A stretch of 64,000 bases of DNA from Pseudophaeobacter leonis (GTDB taxonomy: Bacteria; Pseudomonadota; Alphaproteobacteria; Rhodobacterales; Rhodobacteraceae), in assembly GCF_002087335.1 (NCBI RefSeq), contig NZ_MWVJ01000076.1, forward strand, positions 50,517-114,516. The letters run 5' to 3'. The notes under the pieces were generated by a model. It was not told the DNA's origin. It saw only the letters and a list, made by a program, of their open reading frames with translations, and ran no database searches. This document shows, piece after piece, positions 17,283 to 26,926 of the stretch (positions are counted from its first letter, which is position 1; every line of letters begins with the position of its first letter). A program made the translations under genes and the position numbers.

Positions 17283-18959
17283 ATGGCAGATATAGTGCAG
17301 ATCAGGTGGTTTCACCTGATTCGCGGACAGCGGGCTTGCGCCCGGGCTGTGCTGTGGATCATGGGTGTGATTCTCTCTCTCGGGATGGCGCTGGCGCCCC
17401 CGCGTAGCGTCCAGGCGGCCCCCTATGCCGCCGTTGTTGTCGACGCACGTACGGGCGAGGTTTTGCACTCGCGCAACGCCGACACCCGATTGCATCCTGC
17501 CTCTCTCACCAAAATGATGACCCTCTACATCGCCTTCGAGGCCGTGCGGAACGGCGAAATCTCGCTGGATCAAAAGGTGCGTATCAGCAAGAACGCCGCC
17601 GCCGAGCCGCCCTCAAAGCTGGGGCTGAAGACCGGCCAGCGCATTGCCTTTCGCTATCTGGTCCGGGCCGCTGGGGTAAAATCCGCCAATGATGCCGCCA
17701 CCGCCATTGGCGAGGCCATCTCGGGGACCGAAGCCGCCTTTGCCCGGCGCATGACCCGCCCCGCCAAAGCGCTCGACATGTCACGCACCACCTTTAAAAA
17801 TGCTCATGGGCTCACGGAAACGGGTCACATGTCCACCGCCCGCGACATGACCAAGCTGGGCCGCCACATCCTCTATGACTACCCCGAGTATTATCACCTG
17901 TTTTCCCGCACCACAATTGACGCAGGTGTGCGCACGGTTCCCAATACCAACCGCCGCCTGCTGGCCTCTTACAAGGGCGCCGACGGGATCAAGACCGGCT
18001 ATACCCGCGCTGCCGGCTCCAATCTGGTGGCCTCGGCAAAACGCGGCAACGAGCGCATCATCGCCACGGTGTTTGGGGGCAAATCCTCCACCTCGCGCAA
18101 CGCCAAGGTTGCCGAGCTTCTGGACCTTGGCTTCCGTCGGGCGCCCTCGCGTGCCAAACTGCGCACGCCAGGCCGACCCGCCTATGTTGGTAACAAGGGG
18201 ATTGGAGCCTCCACCCTGGTTGCCGGTGCCGAACAAGCCACCACCAGCGGCCAAAATGGCGGCGCGGGCAAAACCATTCGCGTCAATGGCCTTGTCAAAT
18301 CCAGCCTGCGCCCCAAGGGCCGCCCCCTGCCCGCAGCTCCGATCCAGATTGCAGAGGCCACCGCTACCTCAAAGGATCTGACCGAGAGTGCGCTGCAAGA
18401 GGCGCAGACAGCAGCCAGCAGTTCAAATACGGCAACAGATACGAAAACAGATACGGCAACAGGCATAGACCCCGAGATTTTGCAGGCCAGCATCACAGCC
18501 GCGATTGCAGAGGCCAAGATCTTGCCCGCCTCAACTGGCAGCAGCGCCTCCGCCACCGCCGAACCCAGTCAGGTGGTGCTCGCAAAAGCAGTCTTGCCCC
18601 GCGCGCAAACCGTTCCCTTTAAAGGGCTGCGCCCCCTGGCCCGCCCGGCCAGTTTTGCCCAGGCCCAAACCACGGGCAGCCCGGCGCCGGTTGTAATCAC
18701 CCGGCTTTCGACCTCGGGGGGGCGCTATTGGGGCATCAATGTCGGCCGTTACACCAGCCGCTATCAGGCGGAAAAAGTCCTGTTGCGCACCGCCTTGTCT
18801 GAAATGGAAAGCCTCGACGGAACCCTGCGCAAAGTGGCGGAATCGCGCCTTGGCTTTGACGCAAATTTTCTGGGCATGAGCAAAGAAGGCGCTGAGCTGG
18901 CCTGCCGCCGCCTGCGCGCCCGCAATGTGACCTGCGACACCCTGGGTCCCGCCTCATAG
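17283..18959 (+). CDS. D-alanyl-D-alanine carboxypeptidase (S11) with C-terminal SPOR domain
   Basis: A periplasmic low-molecular-weight penicillin-binding protein of 558 residues. A signal peptide (VLWIMGVILSLGMALAPP, about residues 25-45) precedes the catalytic domain with SLTK, KSAND and GIKTGYT, the S-x-x-K, S-x-N and KTG triads. A long Ala/Thr/Ser-rich linker leads to a C-terminal SPOR-like repeat (YWGINVGRYTSRYQAEKVLL), which would bind denuded glycan at the septum. ATG 17283 with gagg upstream is favoured over 17220. It trims peptide stems of peptidoglycan. Confidence 0.92.
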   Translation: MADIVQIRWFHLIRGQRACARAVLWIMGVILSLGMALAPPRSVQAAPYAAVVVDARTGEVLHSRNADTRLHPASLTKMMTLYIAFEAVRNGEISLDQKVRISKNAAAEPPSKLGLKTGQRIAFRYLVRAAGVKSANDAATAIGEAISGTEAAFARRMTRPAKALDMSRTTFKNAHGLTETGHMSTARDMTKLGRHILYDYPEYYHLFSRTTIDAGVRTVPNTNRRLLASYKGADGIKTGYTRAAGSNLVASAKRGNERIIATVFGGKSSTSRNAKVAELLDLGFRRAPSRAKLRTPGRPAYVGNKGIGASTLVAGAEQATTSGQNGGAGKTIRVNGLVKSSLRPKGRPLPAAPIQIAEATATSKDLTESALQEAQTAASSSNTATDTKTDTATGIDPEILQASITAAIAEAKILPASTGSSASATAEPSQVVLAKAVLPRAQTVPFKGLRPLARPASFAQAQTTGSPAPVVITRLSTSGGRYWGINVGRYTSRYQAEKVLLRTALSEMESLDGTLRKVAESRLGFDANFLGMSKEGAELACRRLRARNVTCDTLGPAS

Positions 18960-19015
18960 GGGCGGGGCCATACCCCTGACGGCCACGATCTTACCTCGTG
19001 ACAGGCCGCAACAGC

Positions 19016-19048
19016 AAAGGCCCCTTGTCATTGGCGAAGGGGCCTTTT
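19016..19048 (+). terminator. rho-independent terminator of the carboxypeptidase gene
   Basis: A perfect 11-bp stem (AAAGGCCCCTT 19016-19026 with AAGGGGCCTTT 19037-19047) followed by T-rich sequence. It may also act on the convergent ccoGHIS operon. Confidence 0.9.
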
Positions 19049-19088
19049 CTACATCTGGACGTCTCTGTAAGGCCGCAATCGGCGCTGG

Positions 19089-19247
19089 TCAGGGCTTGGG
19101 GTGATCATCCCATTCATCGCTCAGAATACGGCGCGAATCCCCCTCGGGGTCCTCATATTGGTTCGAGCGCACCGTATAGATAAAGGCCACGAGGGCACAG
19201 CCGCCAAGCAGCAATGAAATCGGGATGAGATAGGCAAGAACGCTCAT
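19089..19247 (-). CDS. ccoS: cbb3-type cytochrome oxidase assembly protein CcoS
   Basis: A 52-residue single-span membrane protein beginning MSVLAYLIPISLLLGGCALV, then FIYTVRSNQYEDPEGDSRRI and a short acidic tail. The length, the helix and the YEDPEGD motif are characteristic of CcoS, which is needed for cofactor insertion into the cbb3 oxidase. It is the last gene of ccoGHIS on the minus strand, 33 bases after ccoI. Confidence 0.92.
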   Translation of the reverse strand: MSVLAYLIPISLLLGGCALVAFIYTVRSNQYEDPEGDSRRILSDEWDDHPKP

Positions 19248-19279
19248 GACTCGGGACCTGTTATGGGGCTCGGCACTGA

Positions 19280-21458
19280 TTATTTCAGGCGCAGGGCATT
19301 GAGGGAGACCGTGATGGACGAGGTAGACATCGCCAGGGCTGCAATCAAGGGTGTTGCAAAGCCCGCAATGGCAAGCGGCACCGCAATCACGTTGTAGAGC
19401 GTGGCAATGCGAAAGTTTTCGCGAATACGTTTGGTGGCCTTGCGCGCCACCACGCAGGCCTCTGCGATGGGCTCAAGGTCCTGGCCCAGAAGCACAATAT
19501 CAGAGCCACCCGCGCCGCATCCAGCGCAGAAGCAGGTGAGATCGACACATGTGCCGCCGTGAGCGCCGCCGTATCATTAAGGCCATCGCCCACCATCAAA
19601 ACCTTGCGCCCCTGCTGCGCAAGCATTTGCACCCGTGCCGCCTTATCCTCCGGCAGCGCCTCGGCCACCCATTTCTGAATGCCCAGACGCTTTGCCAGCG
19701 CCTCAACCGCGCCGGTGGTATCACCCGAGATCAACAAAACCTCTTTGCCCGCCGCAATCAAAGCAGAGACAGCTTTCGCGGCACCGGGACGCAGGCTGTC
19801 GTGAAACAAGAAACCCTGCGGCGCCGCACCCGTGCCAGTCTCTAGCCAGGCCGCGGTTTGGCTGCTCTGATCGGCACCCAGCCAGGCGGCCCGGCCAAGG
19901 CGCACGCGGCGTCCCTGAAACTGGCCCTCGGTGCCAAAACCGGGTCGCTCCTGCAGATCGCTCACTGCGGCTGGCGACACGCCTGCGGCGCGCGCGGCCG
20001 CGGTCAAGGCCCGCGACAGCGGATGGGACGAGCCTTCAGCGAGGGCCAGAGCGATCTCCAGATCCTCTCGGGTAAAATCACCGATGTTTTCCAGTTGCGG
20101 CGTGCCGGCCGTCAGCGTGCCCGTCTTGTCAAACACCACGGTATCGACCCCTGCCAGACGCTCTAATGCGGTGGAATGTTTGATCAGCATGCCCTTTTTG
20201 AACAGCCGTCCCGAGGCCGCTGTGGTCACCGCAGGCACCGCAAGGCCCAGCGCGCAGGGGCAGGTGATGATCAGCACGGCGGCCGCGATATTCAGGGCGA
20301 CACGCAAATCGAAGGTATAAAAATACCAGCCCACAAAGGCCAGCGCCGACAGGATATGCACCCCGGGCGCATAGAGCTTTGCGGCGCTATCCGCCAATGA
20401 GGTATAGCGCGAGCGCCCCGATTCAGCGATGGCCACCAGATCCGCCATCCGGTGCAACGAGGTGTCCTCACCCACGGCCTGGGCCCGCACCACCAGCGGT
20501 CCTGTGAGGTTGACCTCGCCTGCACAAACCTGCGTGCCGGGTGCGGCAAAAACCGGCAGTGTCTCGCCGGTCAGCAGCGAGCGGTCCAGCTCTGACTGAC
20601 CTTCGGAGATGACGCCATCCACCGGCATACGCCCGCCGGGGCGCACCAGAATGAGATCTCCAATCGCCAGCTCGGCCACCGCAACCTCGACCTCAGCGCC
20701 TGCCTGCATACGAATGGCGCGGGGCACCTCCAGTGCGGCCAGCTCTTCGGCGGCCGACCGCGCCACGGCGCGGGTGCGATAGTCGAGATAGCGCCCGGCG
20801 AGCAAAAAGAACGTCAGCGTCAGGGCGGCATCAAAATAGGCGTGCTCACCCGACAGGCTGGTCTCCCAGAGCGATGTGGCCAGCGCCAGCACCAGCGCCA
20901 GTACAATCGGCACATCCATGTTGAGACGGCCAACGCGCAGAGCGCTCCAGGCGTTTTTGAAAAAGGGTTGACCGGCAAAGATCCCCGCCGGAAAGCGATG
21001 GCCGCCGAGATCCAGTGAAACATGTCACGGGTGGCATCTGTGGCCCCGGACCAGACCGAGATCGACAGAAGCATCAAATTCATCGAGGCAAAACCCGCCA
21101 CCGCCAGCCGCATCAGCAGGTCGCGCCCGGCGCGGTCACTTTGGCTGGCGGCAAGGCTGGCCAGATCCAGCTCATGCGCCTCAAACCCCAGCCCCGCCAG
21201 AACCGGGATCAGATCTGCGGCGCGCAGGTCTGGCTCTGCCTCAATCAGGGCGCGTTTCAGGGTCAGATTGACCCGCGCGGAATGGACGCCGGGATGGGCA
21301 TTCAGCCCCCGCTCAACCGCCGCGATACAGGCCTGACAGTGGATGGTTGGCAAGGATAGCGCCAGACGCGCCTCGGTCGGGGCCTGTTCCACCGCCTCAG
21401 ACGGAGCGGCGACACAGCCGGGGCATACAGCCATCGCGGGGCGCATCTGGGCGGTCAT
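19280..21458 (-). CDS. ccoI: copper-translocating P-type ATPase for cbb3 assembly (two frameshifts)
   Basis: A CcoI/FixI-type P1B ATPase supplying copper to the cbb3 oxidase. It has an N-terminal CPGC, an HMA-like CQAC domain near residue 43, the membrane motif CPCALGL, the phosphorylation site DKTGTLTAG, and MVGDGLNDTAAL. Two one-base losses interrupt it: near 20991, where one C restores FPAGIFAGQPFF, and near 19505, where one base restores ASDIVLLGQDLEPI. Repaired length is 726 residues, normal. The other genes of the locus are intact, so sequence error is likelier than loss of function. It lies 6 bases after ccoH. Confidence 0.9.
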
Positions 21459-21464
21459 TTCCGG

Positions 21465-21929
21465 TCAGCCTCCGACGTGCAGAATCACCCGCTGGGTGAA
21501 CTCAACACCGTTTTTGGCCCGCGCCACCATACGGATGTTCCAGTTGCCCGGCCCCAGATCTGCCGGGGCCACATAGGCGGTGCCGTTGAACTGGAAATCA
21601 GGGAACTGATCATCCTTTACATGGGTGGCCCGGCCCAGCGTCGCGCTAAGCTTGGCCACCTCAACAGGAGCGCCCGTCGCATCAGTGATCTCAAGCATCA
21701 CCTGGTCGTCCAGTGCCGAGGCATAGACCGACCAGCCCAGCGACTGCTGCGCACTGCGCCGCACATCGAATTCCTGGCTGGCGACATAGGAGTTCTTTAC
21801 CTCCAGCCCCGGAAAGGTTTTGACCGCATTGTAGGCCAGCGCCAAATTGACGCTGATGATGACCCCAAAGGCGCCACAAAAGACCATCAACATGTGACGA
21901 CCAGTGAATTCTCGCGTCCCCTTGGCCAT
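21465..21929 (-). CDS. ccoH: FixH/CcoH family cbb3 assembly protein
   Basis: A 154-residue protein with one N-terminal membrane helix (MLMVFCGAFGVIISVNLALAY, residues 13-33) and a periplasmic domain with QSLGWSVYASALDD, typical of FixH. It is required for cbb3 oxidase assembly with the CcoI copper pump. The gene sits between ccoG and ccoI with gaps of only a few bases, consistent with one transcript. Confidence 0.93.
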   Translation of the reverse strand: MAKGTREFTGRHMLMVFCGAFGVIISVNLALAYNAVKTFPGLEVKNSYVASQEFDVRRSAQQSLGWSVYASALDDQVMLEITDATGAPVEVAKLSATLGRATHVKDDQFPDFQFNGTAYVAPADLGPGNWNIRMVARAKNGVEFTQRVILHVGG

Positions 21930-21931
21930 GA

Positions 21932-23377
21932 TCAGTTTCCTTTTCCGTTAAAGGTGGTGTCTTTATAGGCCCGGTCGCCGGTGATCAGGTCTTCGACCCA
22001 GATCCGAACCGGCGTTGATTCCGCGTCCGTCGCGGCTGCCCCCTTTGGTGTCACGATATAGACCCGCTGAAGATAGGCGGTATCCGCCGGAACCTCAACC
22101 GAGGCATAGGGCGTGCCTTCGAGCTGAACCCGCATCGAGGGGTCGCCTTTCAGGGACAGTTGGAACTGGCGCGCCTCACCGTGTTTGTTGCGCAGACGCA
22201 CATCATAGGTGTTGCGTACCGAGCCATCGGACAGCGTGACATAGGTCGGGTTACGCACCGGCGCCACCGTCAGGTCGATGTCCGAGCGGATGAACAGGGC
22301 AAAAACCAGCCCCAGCCCGACAAAGCTCCACATCGAAGTATACATGATGGTCCGGGGCCGCAGGATATGCTTCCAGATGTTCTTTGGCGGCTGGCCTGCG
22401 CGCTCGTGCGCCTCGTCCGACAGCGCCATATAGTCGATCAGCCCGCGTGGCTTGCCGATCTTGGCCATGACATCATCGCAGGCATCAATGCACAGCGCAC
22501 AGGTGATACATTCGAGCTGCTGGCCGTCGCGAATATCAATCCCCATCGGGCAGACATTGACGCAGGCCATGCAGTCGATGCAGTCGCCCTTTGGCTCCTC
22601 CGCGATCTCAGCCTTTCCCTTCTTATTGTTCAGCTTGCCACGGGGCTCACCGCGCCAGTCGCGGTAGCCCACCACCAGCGTGTCTTCATCCATCATTGCC
22701 GCCTGAATACGTGGCCAGGGGCAGGCATAGATGCAGATTTGCTCGCGGGCGATGCCGCCAAAGAAGAAGGTCGTCGCGGTGAGCAGCAGCATGGTGGTAT
22801 AGGCCACCGGGTGGGCCTGCCCCGTCACCAGATCGACCAACAGCGTTGGGGCGTCGGCAAAATAGAACACCCAGGCACCGCCAGTGGCGAGACCAATCAG
22901 CAGCCAGGACGCCCATTTGGTCAGGCGCAGGCGCGCTTTGCGAAAATCCATCTTCTTTTGCCGGTGCAGGCGCAGGCGGGCGTTGCGGTCGCCTTCGATC
23001 CAGCGCTCGACCAGAATAAACAGGTCGGTCCAGACGGTCTGCGGACAGGCATAGCCACACCAGACCCGCCCCAGAGCCGAGGTAAAGAGAAACAATCCCA
23101 GCCCGGCCATGATCAACAGCCCGGCAACAAAGTAGAACTCATGCGGCCAGATTTCGATCCAGAAAAAGTAGAAGCGGCGATTGGCCAGATCCAGCAATAC
23201 CGCCTGATCCGGCAGAGCAGGACCCCGGTCCCAGCGAATCCAGGGGGTGATATAGTAAATCCCCAGAGTGATCGCCAGAATGTACCATTTCAGATTGCGA
23301 AAAACGCCCGAGACACGTCGTGGAAAGACGGGTTCCCTGGCGGCATACAGGCTGGGGGCGGGATCGGAATCGCTCAC
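21932..23377 (-). CDS. ccoG: FixG/CcoG (RdxA) polyferredoxin for cbb3 assembly
   Basis: A 481-residue membrane protein with helices near residues 30-50 and 85-110, a CGYACPQTVW motif, then two 4Fe-4S clusters in CIDCMACVNVCPMGID and CITCALCIDACDDV. This is the CcoG/RdxA copper(II) reductase that helps deliver copper to cbb3 oxidase. A C-terminal Ig-like domain follows. It is the first gene of ccoGHIS; an FNR-type box lies 63-76 bases upstream of the start. Confidence 0.96.
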   Translation of the reverse strand: MSDSDPAPSLYAAREPVFPRRVSGVFRNLKWYILAITLGIYYITPWIRWDRGPALPDQAVLLDLANRRFYFFWIEIWPHEFYFVAGLLIMAGLGLFLFTSALGRVWCGYACPQTVWTDLFILVERWIEGDRNARLRLHRQKKMDFRKARLRLTKWASWLLIGLATGGAWVFYFADAPTLLVDLVTGQAHPVAYTTMLLLTATTFFFGGIAREQICIYACPWPRIQAAMMDEDTLVVGYRDWRGEPRGKLNNKKGKAEIAEEPKGDCIDCMACVNVCPMGIDIRDGQQLECITCALCIDACDDVMAKIGKPRGLIDYMALSDEAHERAGQPPKNIWKHILRPRTIMYTSMWSFVGLGLVFALFIRSDIDLTVAPVRNPTYVTLSDGSVRNTYDVRLRNKHGEARQFQLSLKGDPSMRVQLEGTPYASVEVPADTAYLQRVYIVTPKGAAATDAESTPVRIWVEDLITGDRAYKDTTFNGKGN

Positions 23378-23439
23378 GGACTCACTCCACTTTCTTTATT
23401 TCTCTGATTGGGTTCTCTCAAAAGAGACCGGCGCACTCT

Positions 23440-23453
23440 TTGACGTGGATCAA
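23440..23453 (-). promoter_or_regulatory. FNR/FnrL box upstream of ccoGHIS
   Basis: TTGACGTGGATCAA matches the FNR consensus TTGAT-N4-ATCAA with one mismatch. It is centred about 69 bases upstream of the ccoG start, a plausible activating position. The regulator FnrL is encoded at 29883 with the expected recognition helix. Confidence 0.82.
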
Positions 23454-23491
23454 AAAGAGCATCAGACAAGTATCTTTATCTCTCAAAGCGT

Positions 23492-23527
23492 ATTTATAGC
23501 TGCGGCACGATTTATAGCTGCGGCGCG
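23492..23527. repeat. 18-bp tandem duplication containing the LysR stop codon
   Basis: atttatagctgcggcacg (23492-23509) and atttatagctgcggcgcg (23510-23527) are adjacent copies. The second includes the stop and last codons of the minus-strand LysR gene, the first a duplicate of them. Confidence 0.9.
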
Positions 23528-24405
23528 CTGTCTTGCGCCTTTCTGTGCCGCCGCAGCCAGGAGATAAACAGGCGCGCCTGCACCCGCTGCACTCCGGGGC
23601 GCGTTACAATATGATAGCCGCGCTCTTCATTACTGGTGAAAAGCTCTACCAGTCGTCCGGCTTGCAGATCCTCACTGACAAAATCTTTTACACCCACGGC
23701 CACGCCCTGCCCGTCGCGCACCGCCTGCATCAGCAGATTGCCCGGCAGTTTGATGCTGGCGCCGCGAATCGCATCCGCCACCCCGCGTGAGCGCAGCCAA
23801 TGCGCCGCCTCGGTGGTGCCCAGTTCTTCGAGCCAGGGATAGTCCAGCAGATCCTCTGGGCTGCGCACGACCCGCCCCTGCAGCAGGCTGGGGTGCGCCA
23901 CCACCGCCATGGGAGAGGCCAGCAGGATTTCCGCCTCCAGCCCGGCCCATTTGCCATCACCATAGCGAATGGCGATATCGACGCCGCCGGGGTGCAGCTC
24001 GACAATCTCGCCGCGGGGATCAATGACCAGATCGATTTCAGGCTGCTTCATACGAAATTCCGCCAGACGCGGCATTAGCCAGTTGGCGGCGAACATCGGC
24101 GTGCAGCTGATATGCAGCGGCCGCGCCGCCCCCTGCGTGCTGATATCCTGCACTGCAGACTGCATCGCGCCAAAGCCCAGCAACAGGGCCTGGGCCAGAT
24201 GGCTGCCCTCAGGGGTCAGGGCCAAAGCCCGGCCACTGCGATCCAGCAACTGCGCGCCAAGATGGTCCTCCAGACTGCGCAGGTGCTGGCTGATGGCAGC
24301 ATGACTGACATTTAGCGCCGCCCCTGCCCTGGCAAGGTTTGCGTGTTCAGCATAGGCCGCAAAGGCGCGCAAAGCAGCAAGAGGCGGCATAGACAGCCAA
24401 TCCAT
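23512..24405 (-). CDS. LysR-family transcriptional regulator (GcvA-like)
   Basis: A 297-residue regulator. The N-terminal helix-turn-helix is PLAALRAFAAYAEHANLARAG then LNVSHAAISQHLRSLEDHLG; a substrate-binding domain follows, with LHISCTPMFAANWLMPRL near residue 98 and a GVDIAIRYGDG motif as in GcvA/TrpI-type regulators. It is divergent from a small open frame at 24506, the usual place for a LysR target. It separates ccoNOQP from ccoGHIS, but nothing suggests it controls them. Confidence 0.9.
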   Translation of the reverse strand: MDWLSMPPLAALRAFAAYAEHANLARAGAALNVSHAAISQHLRSLEDHLGAQLLDRSGRALALTPEGSHLAQALLLGFGAMQSAVQDISTQGAARPLHISCTPMFAANWLMPRLAEFRMKQPEIDLVIDPRGEIVELHPGGVDIAIRYGDGKWAGLEAEILLASPMAVVAHPSLLQGRVVRSPEDLLDYPWLEELGTTEAAHWLRSRGVADAIRGASIKLPGNLLMQAVRDGQGVAVGVKDFVSEDLQAGRLVELFTSNEERGYHIVTRPGVQRVQARLFISWLRRHRKAQDSAPQL

Positions 24406-24505
24406 GTGTAATCCAAACTTACATAACTACATTTTTCCTGAGTCGCATGTTGCGCCGAATTTGGCGACAGTCAAAGGCAGAAACACCAGCACAGGAGATT
24501 TCAAG

Positions 24506-24751
24506 ATGCTGATCGATATCTACGCCCGCTCCATGATGACCGCGACGCGCCACGACTGTGTTCGGGTCCGGGATATACCCCCTGCAGCAAAACCACCGCG
24601 CGCCTTGCCTGCGGCCTATACGCTGCCAGAACGCACGCCAGGGATTTTTGCCAGGCTGCTGAGCTGGTCCAGAGGGGCCCTCGCCGGGCGCACCCCTTTT
24701 GCGCGTGGGCTGAACCAGCCGGTGCGCTGCATTGATCTGCAAAAACTGTAA
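24506..24751 (+). CDS. small basic protein of unknown function (81 residues), divergent from LysR
   Basis: ATG 24506 is preceded by aggag at good spacing and encodes 81 residues: MLIDIYARSMMTATRHDC, a Pro/Ala-rich middle, then PGIFARLLSWSRGALAGRTPF, which could form an amphipathic helix. Divergent position next to a LysR gene suggests it is that regulator's target. I do not recognise the family; a DUF1127-like small protein was considered but the Arg-rich signature is weak. Confidence 0.5.
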   Translation: MLIDIYARSMMTATRHDCVRVRDIPPAAKPPRALPAAYTLPERTPGIFARLLSWSRGALAGRTPFARGLNQPVRCIDLQKL

Positions 24752-24796
24752 CAGCTGCGATGCGCCCCTGATCCCTGGAGAATGGGAAAGAGACAG

Positions 24797-24948
24797 AAAA
24801 AGGGCGTCGGCTTTTCAGGAAACGCGCGAACAGATCAAAAAGCCGACGCTTGATCCCTATGGCCCTGCACGTCGGGCTGTAGGGATTTTATACTGCCCCG
24901 CCCATTGCCCTGTGAGAGCGGATGAGCCAGCCAGTGTGGCTCTGTCGT
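24797..24948 (-). ncRNA. candidate FnrL-activated small RNA
   Basis: The inferred transcript starts near 24948, 41.5 bases from the centre of the FNR box at 24983. A weak -10 (TTAACT, 24960-24955) lies at the expected distance. It contains a GAGCCA/TGGCTC hairpin (24924-24942). It ends in a strong terminator: 12-bp stem (24804-24815 with 24838-24849), then five T on the minus strand (24801-24797). No convincing protein is encoded. The design recalls the FNR-induced sRNA FnrS of enterics, but no homology is claimed. The whole unit is inference from these signals. Confidence 0.5.
24804..24849 (-). terminator. rho-independent terminator, minus strand
   Basis: GCGTCGGCTTTT (24804-24815) pairs perfectly with AAAAGCCGACGC (24838-24849). 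On the minus strand CC then TTTTT follow. On the plus strand no T-run follows, so the signal points away from the small plus-strand gene and towards a minus-strand transcript. Confidence 0.8.
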
Positions 24949-24963
24949 GAGAGTAGTTAAGCA

Positions 24964-24996
24964 GCTTTTGCAAAAGCCTGACTTGACACTGATCAA
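24964..24996 (-). promoter_or_regulatory. FNR/FnrL box with adjacent 14-bp palindrome
   Basis: TTGACACTGATCAA (24983-24996) matches the FNR consensus with one mismatch. A perfect palindrome GCTTTTGCAAAAGC (24964-24977) lies six bases away, in the -35 to -10 spacer of the presumed minus-strand promoter. No annotated protein gene starts nearby on either strand, which is why a small RNA is proposed. Confidence 0.7.
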
Positions 24997-25029
24997 ATTG
25001 GGTCAAAAAACGCGCCAAACGCCGCGCAC

Positions 25030-25061
25030 AAAAAAGGGGCCGCCCCAACAGGAGCAGCCCC
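25030..25061 (-). terminator. rho-independent terminator of ccoNOQP
   Basis: Minus strand: an 11-bp stem with two G-U pairs (25051-25061 with 25036-25046), a TGTT loop, then a run of T. It lies 33 bases after the ccoP stop. Confidence 0.88.
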
Positions 25062-25093
25062 GGATATGTGTTTTGGCTCAGAGCGTCAGACGT

Positions 25094-25963
25094 CTATTCG
25101 CCGCCGCCCAGCTGATGCACATAGGCCGAAACCGCGCGGATCTGCGCCTCGGTGAGGCGGCTGTTCCAGGCTGGCATCACGCCATAGCGGGAGTTGTTCA
25201 CAGTCTGGCTCAAGGCGGCATAATCCCCGCCATAGAGCCAGATTGCATCCACAAGGTTGGGCGCGCCCTGGCTGCGATCGCCAGTGCCGTCTTCCATGTG
25301 GCAGGCAGAACAATTGTCCTCAAACACCACAGCGCCTGCTGCGACCTGTGCAGGATCCTGGGCGTCACCAGACAGAGACATGACAAAGTTCACCACCTGG
25401 TCGATCTCTTCTTTCTCCAGCAGCTCATCACGGCCAAAGGCAGGCATCTCGGAGTAGCGCGCGTCGTCGCTTTCCTCGTTGCGAATGCCGTGGCTGATGG
25501 TGTGATTGATGTCTTCAACCGACCCACCCCAGAGCCAGTCATCGTCCAGCAGGTTGGGATAGCCCTTGGCCCCCGCAGCCCCGGATCCGTGGCACTGGGC
25601 GCACCAGGGTTTGAACGCGGCAGAGCCGGCCGAAACCGCATAGGGCCCCATTTCCGCATCGCCAGAGATCGCGGTCAGCTCTGCGGCCTCAAGTTTGGCA
25701 TTCATCGGCGCGTTGGCTTCCTCAACGGCGGCGATCTCGGCGGCAACATCGCCGCGTGTCGACCAGCCCAAAGCCCCCGAGGTTGCCGAGCTCACCATGG
25801 GCCAGGCCGGATAGAGAATGGTATAGCCAATCCCCCAGACGATGGTGGCATAGAGAGTCCAGAGCCACCAGCGCGGCATCGGGTTGTCGAACTCTTCGAT
25901 CCCATCCCAGCTGTGGCCGGTGGTGTTAGGATCGTCGTCGAACTTCTTGACGGGTTTGCTCAT
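25094..25963 (-). CDS. ccoP: cbb3-type cytochrome c oxidase subunit III (di-heme)
   Basis: A 289-residue membrane-anchored di-heme cytochrome c. One helix near residues 33-55 ([18 protein letters not shown]) is followed by two heme sites, CAQCH near residue 139 and CSACH near residue 237, with axial methionines expected in MPAFG and MPAWN. It passes electrons to CcoO/CcoN. The start overlaps the ccoQ stop (ATGA). Last gene of ccoNOQP. Confidence 0.96.
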   Translation of the reverse strand: MSKPVKKFDDDPNTTGHSWDGIEEFDNPMPRWWLWTLYATIVWGIGYTILYPAWPMVSSATSGALGWSTRGDVAAEIAAVEEANAPMNAKLEAAELTAISGDAEMGPYAVSAGSAAFKPWCAQCHGSGAAGAKGYPNLLDDDWLWGGSVEDINHTISHGIRNEESDDARYSEMPAFGRDELLEKEEIDQVVNFVMSLSGDAQDPAQVAAGAVVFEDNCSACHMEDGTGDRSQGAPNLVDAIWLYGGDYAALSQTVNNSRYGVMPAWNSRLTEAQIRAVSAYVHQLGGGE

Positions 25964-26172
25964 GTCCTCGCCTCCTTGGATGCGGCGGCTGCTGCCTCGT
26001 CCCCTTGCGGAGCCGGGGCGTCTACGTGGCGAAAGGGAATGCTGGCCGTGTCCTCGTAGGTCTTGGAGCTGCCGGGGCGAAACACCCAGACAACAACCAA
26101 TGTGAAAAACGAGAACAGAAACAAGAGCATCCAGCTGTCGGCAAATTCCCGCAAAAGAGTATAGATTTCCAT
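25960..26172 (-). CDS. ccoQ: cbb3-type cytochrome c oxidase subunit CcoQ
   Basis: A 70-residue single-span subunit: [20 protein letters not shown] then [13 protein letters not shown], followed by a short charged tail. It stabilises the cbb3 complex. It lies between ccoO and ccoP and overlaps ccoP by four bases. Confidence 0.93.
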   Translation of the reverse strand: MEIYTLLREFADSWMLLFLFSFFTLVVVWVFRPGSSKTYEDTASIPFRHVDAPAPQGDEAAAAASKEART

Positions 26173-26184
26173 CTGGTGTCCTCC

Positions 26185-26913
26185 TTAACGGCTTGCGTCG
26201 GGGGTGAAGGTCGAGAAATCAACCAGCGTCCCCAGCATTTGCAGATAGGCGATCAGCGCGTCGGCCTCAGAGATACCGGGCTGGCCATCAAAATTGCGCA
26301 CGCTGACCTTGTCGCCATAGCGTTCCAGCAAGCCGTCATAATCCCCATCGGGGTCAACCTGCACTTTGAAATCAGCCTCTGCACTCTCCAGCATCTCATC
26401 GCTGTAGGGGGTGCCCAGCATCGCATTCACCGCCATCAGATCACCGATGTATTTGCCGTCGATCCTGGCGTTTTCCAAAAAGCCATATTTGGGCATCACC
26501 GATTCCGGCACCACGGCCTGTGGGTCGCGCAGATGGTCGACGTGCCACTCATCAGAGTAGCGGCCACCAACACGGGCCAGATCCGGCCCGGTCCGTTTGG
26601 ATCCCCACTGGAAGGGGTGGTCATACATCGACTCCGCCGCCAGCGAGTAGTGGCCGTAACGTTCGACCTCATCGCGCATCGGGCGGATCATCTGGCTGTG
26701 ACAGGTGTAACAGCCCTCACGGATGTAGATGTCGCGACCGGCCAGCTCCAAAGGGGGGTAGGGACGCATGCCCTCCACCTCTTCGATGGTGTTTTCCAGC
26801 CAGAACAGCGGTGCGATCTGGACCAGCCCGCCAATGGAGACAACCAGAAAGCTGCAGACCAGAAGGAGGGTTGCGTTGGTCTCGAGGATTTTGTGCTTAT
26901 CGAGAATTGACAT
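26185..26913 (-). CDS. ccoO: cbb3-type cytochrome c oxidase subunit II (mono-heme)
   Basis: A 242-residue membrane-anchored cytochrome c with an N-terminal helix ([20 protein letters not shown]) and one heme site, [11 protein letters not shown], near residue 70. ATG 26913 (MSILDKHK) is favoured over the longer frame to 26946, which overlaps the ccoN end; ggagg lies upstream. Second gene of ccoNOQP. Confidence 0.96.
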   Translation of the reverse strand: MSILDKHKILETNATLLLVCSFLVVSIGGLVQIAPLFWLENTIEEVEGMRPYPPLELAGRDIYIREGCYTCHSQMIRPMRDEVERYGHYSLAAESMYDHPFQWGSKRTGPDLARVGGRYSDEWHVDHLRDPQAVVPESVMPKYGFLENARIDGKYIGDLMAVNAMLGTPYSDEMLESAEADFKVQVDPDGDYDGLLERYGDKVSVRNFDGQPGISEADALIAYLQMLGTLVDFSTFTPDASR

Positions 26914-26926
26914 ATACCATCCCTCC

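Noticed and set aside
22160..23407. Long open frame antisense to ccoG (415 codons)
   Set aside because: His/Gln/Arg-rich translation without any motif; it is the complement of a highly conserved gene in GC-rich DNA.
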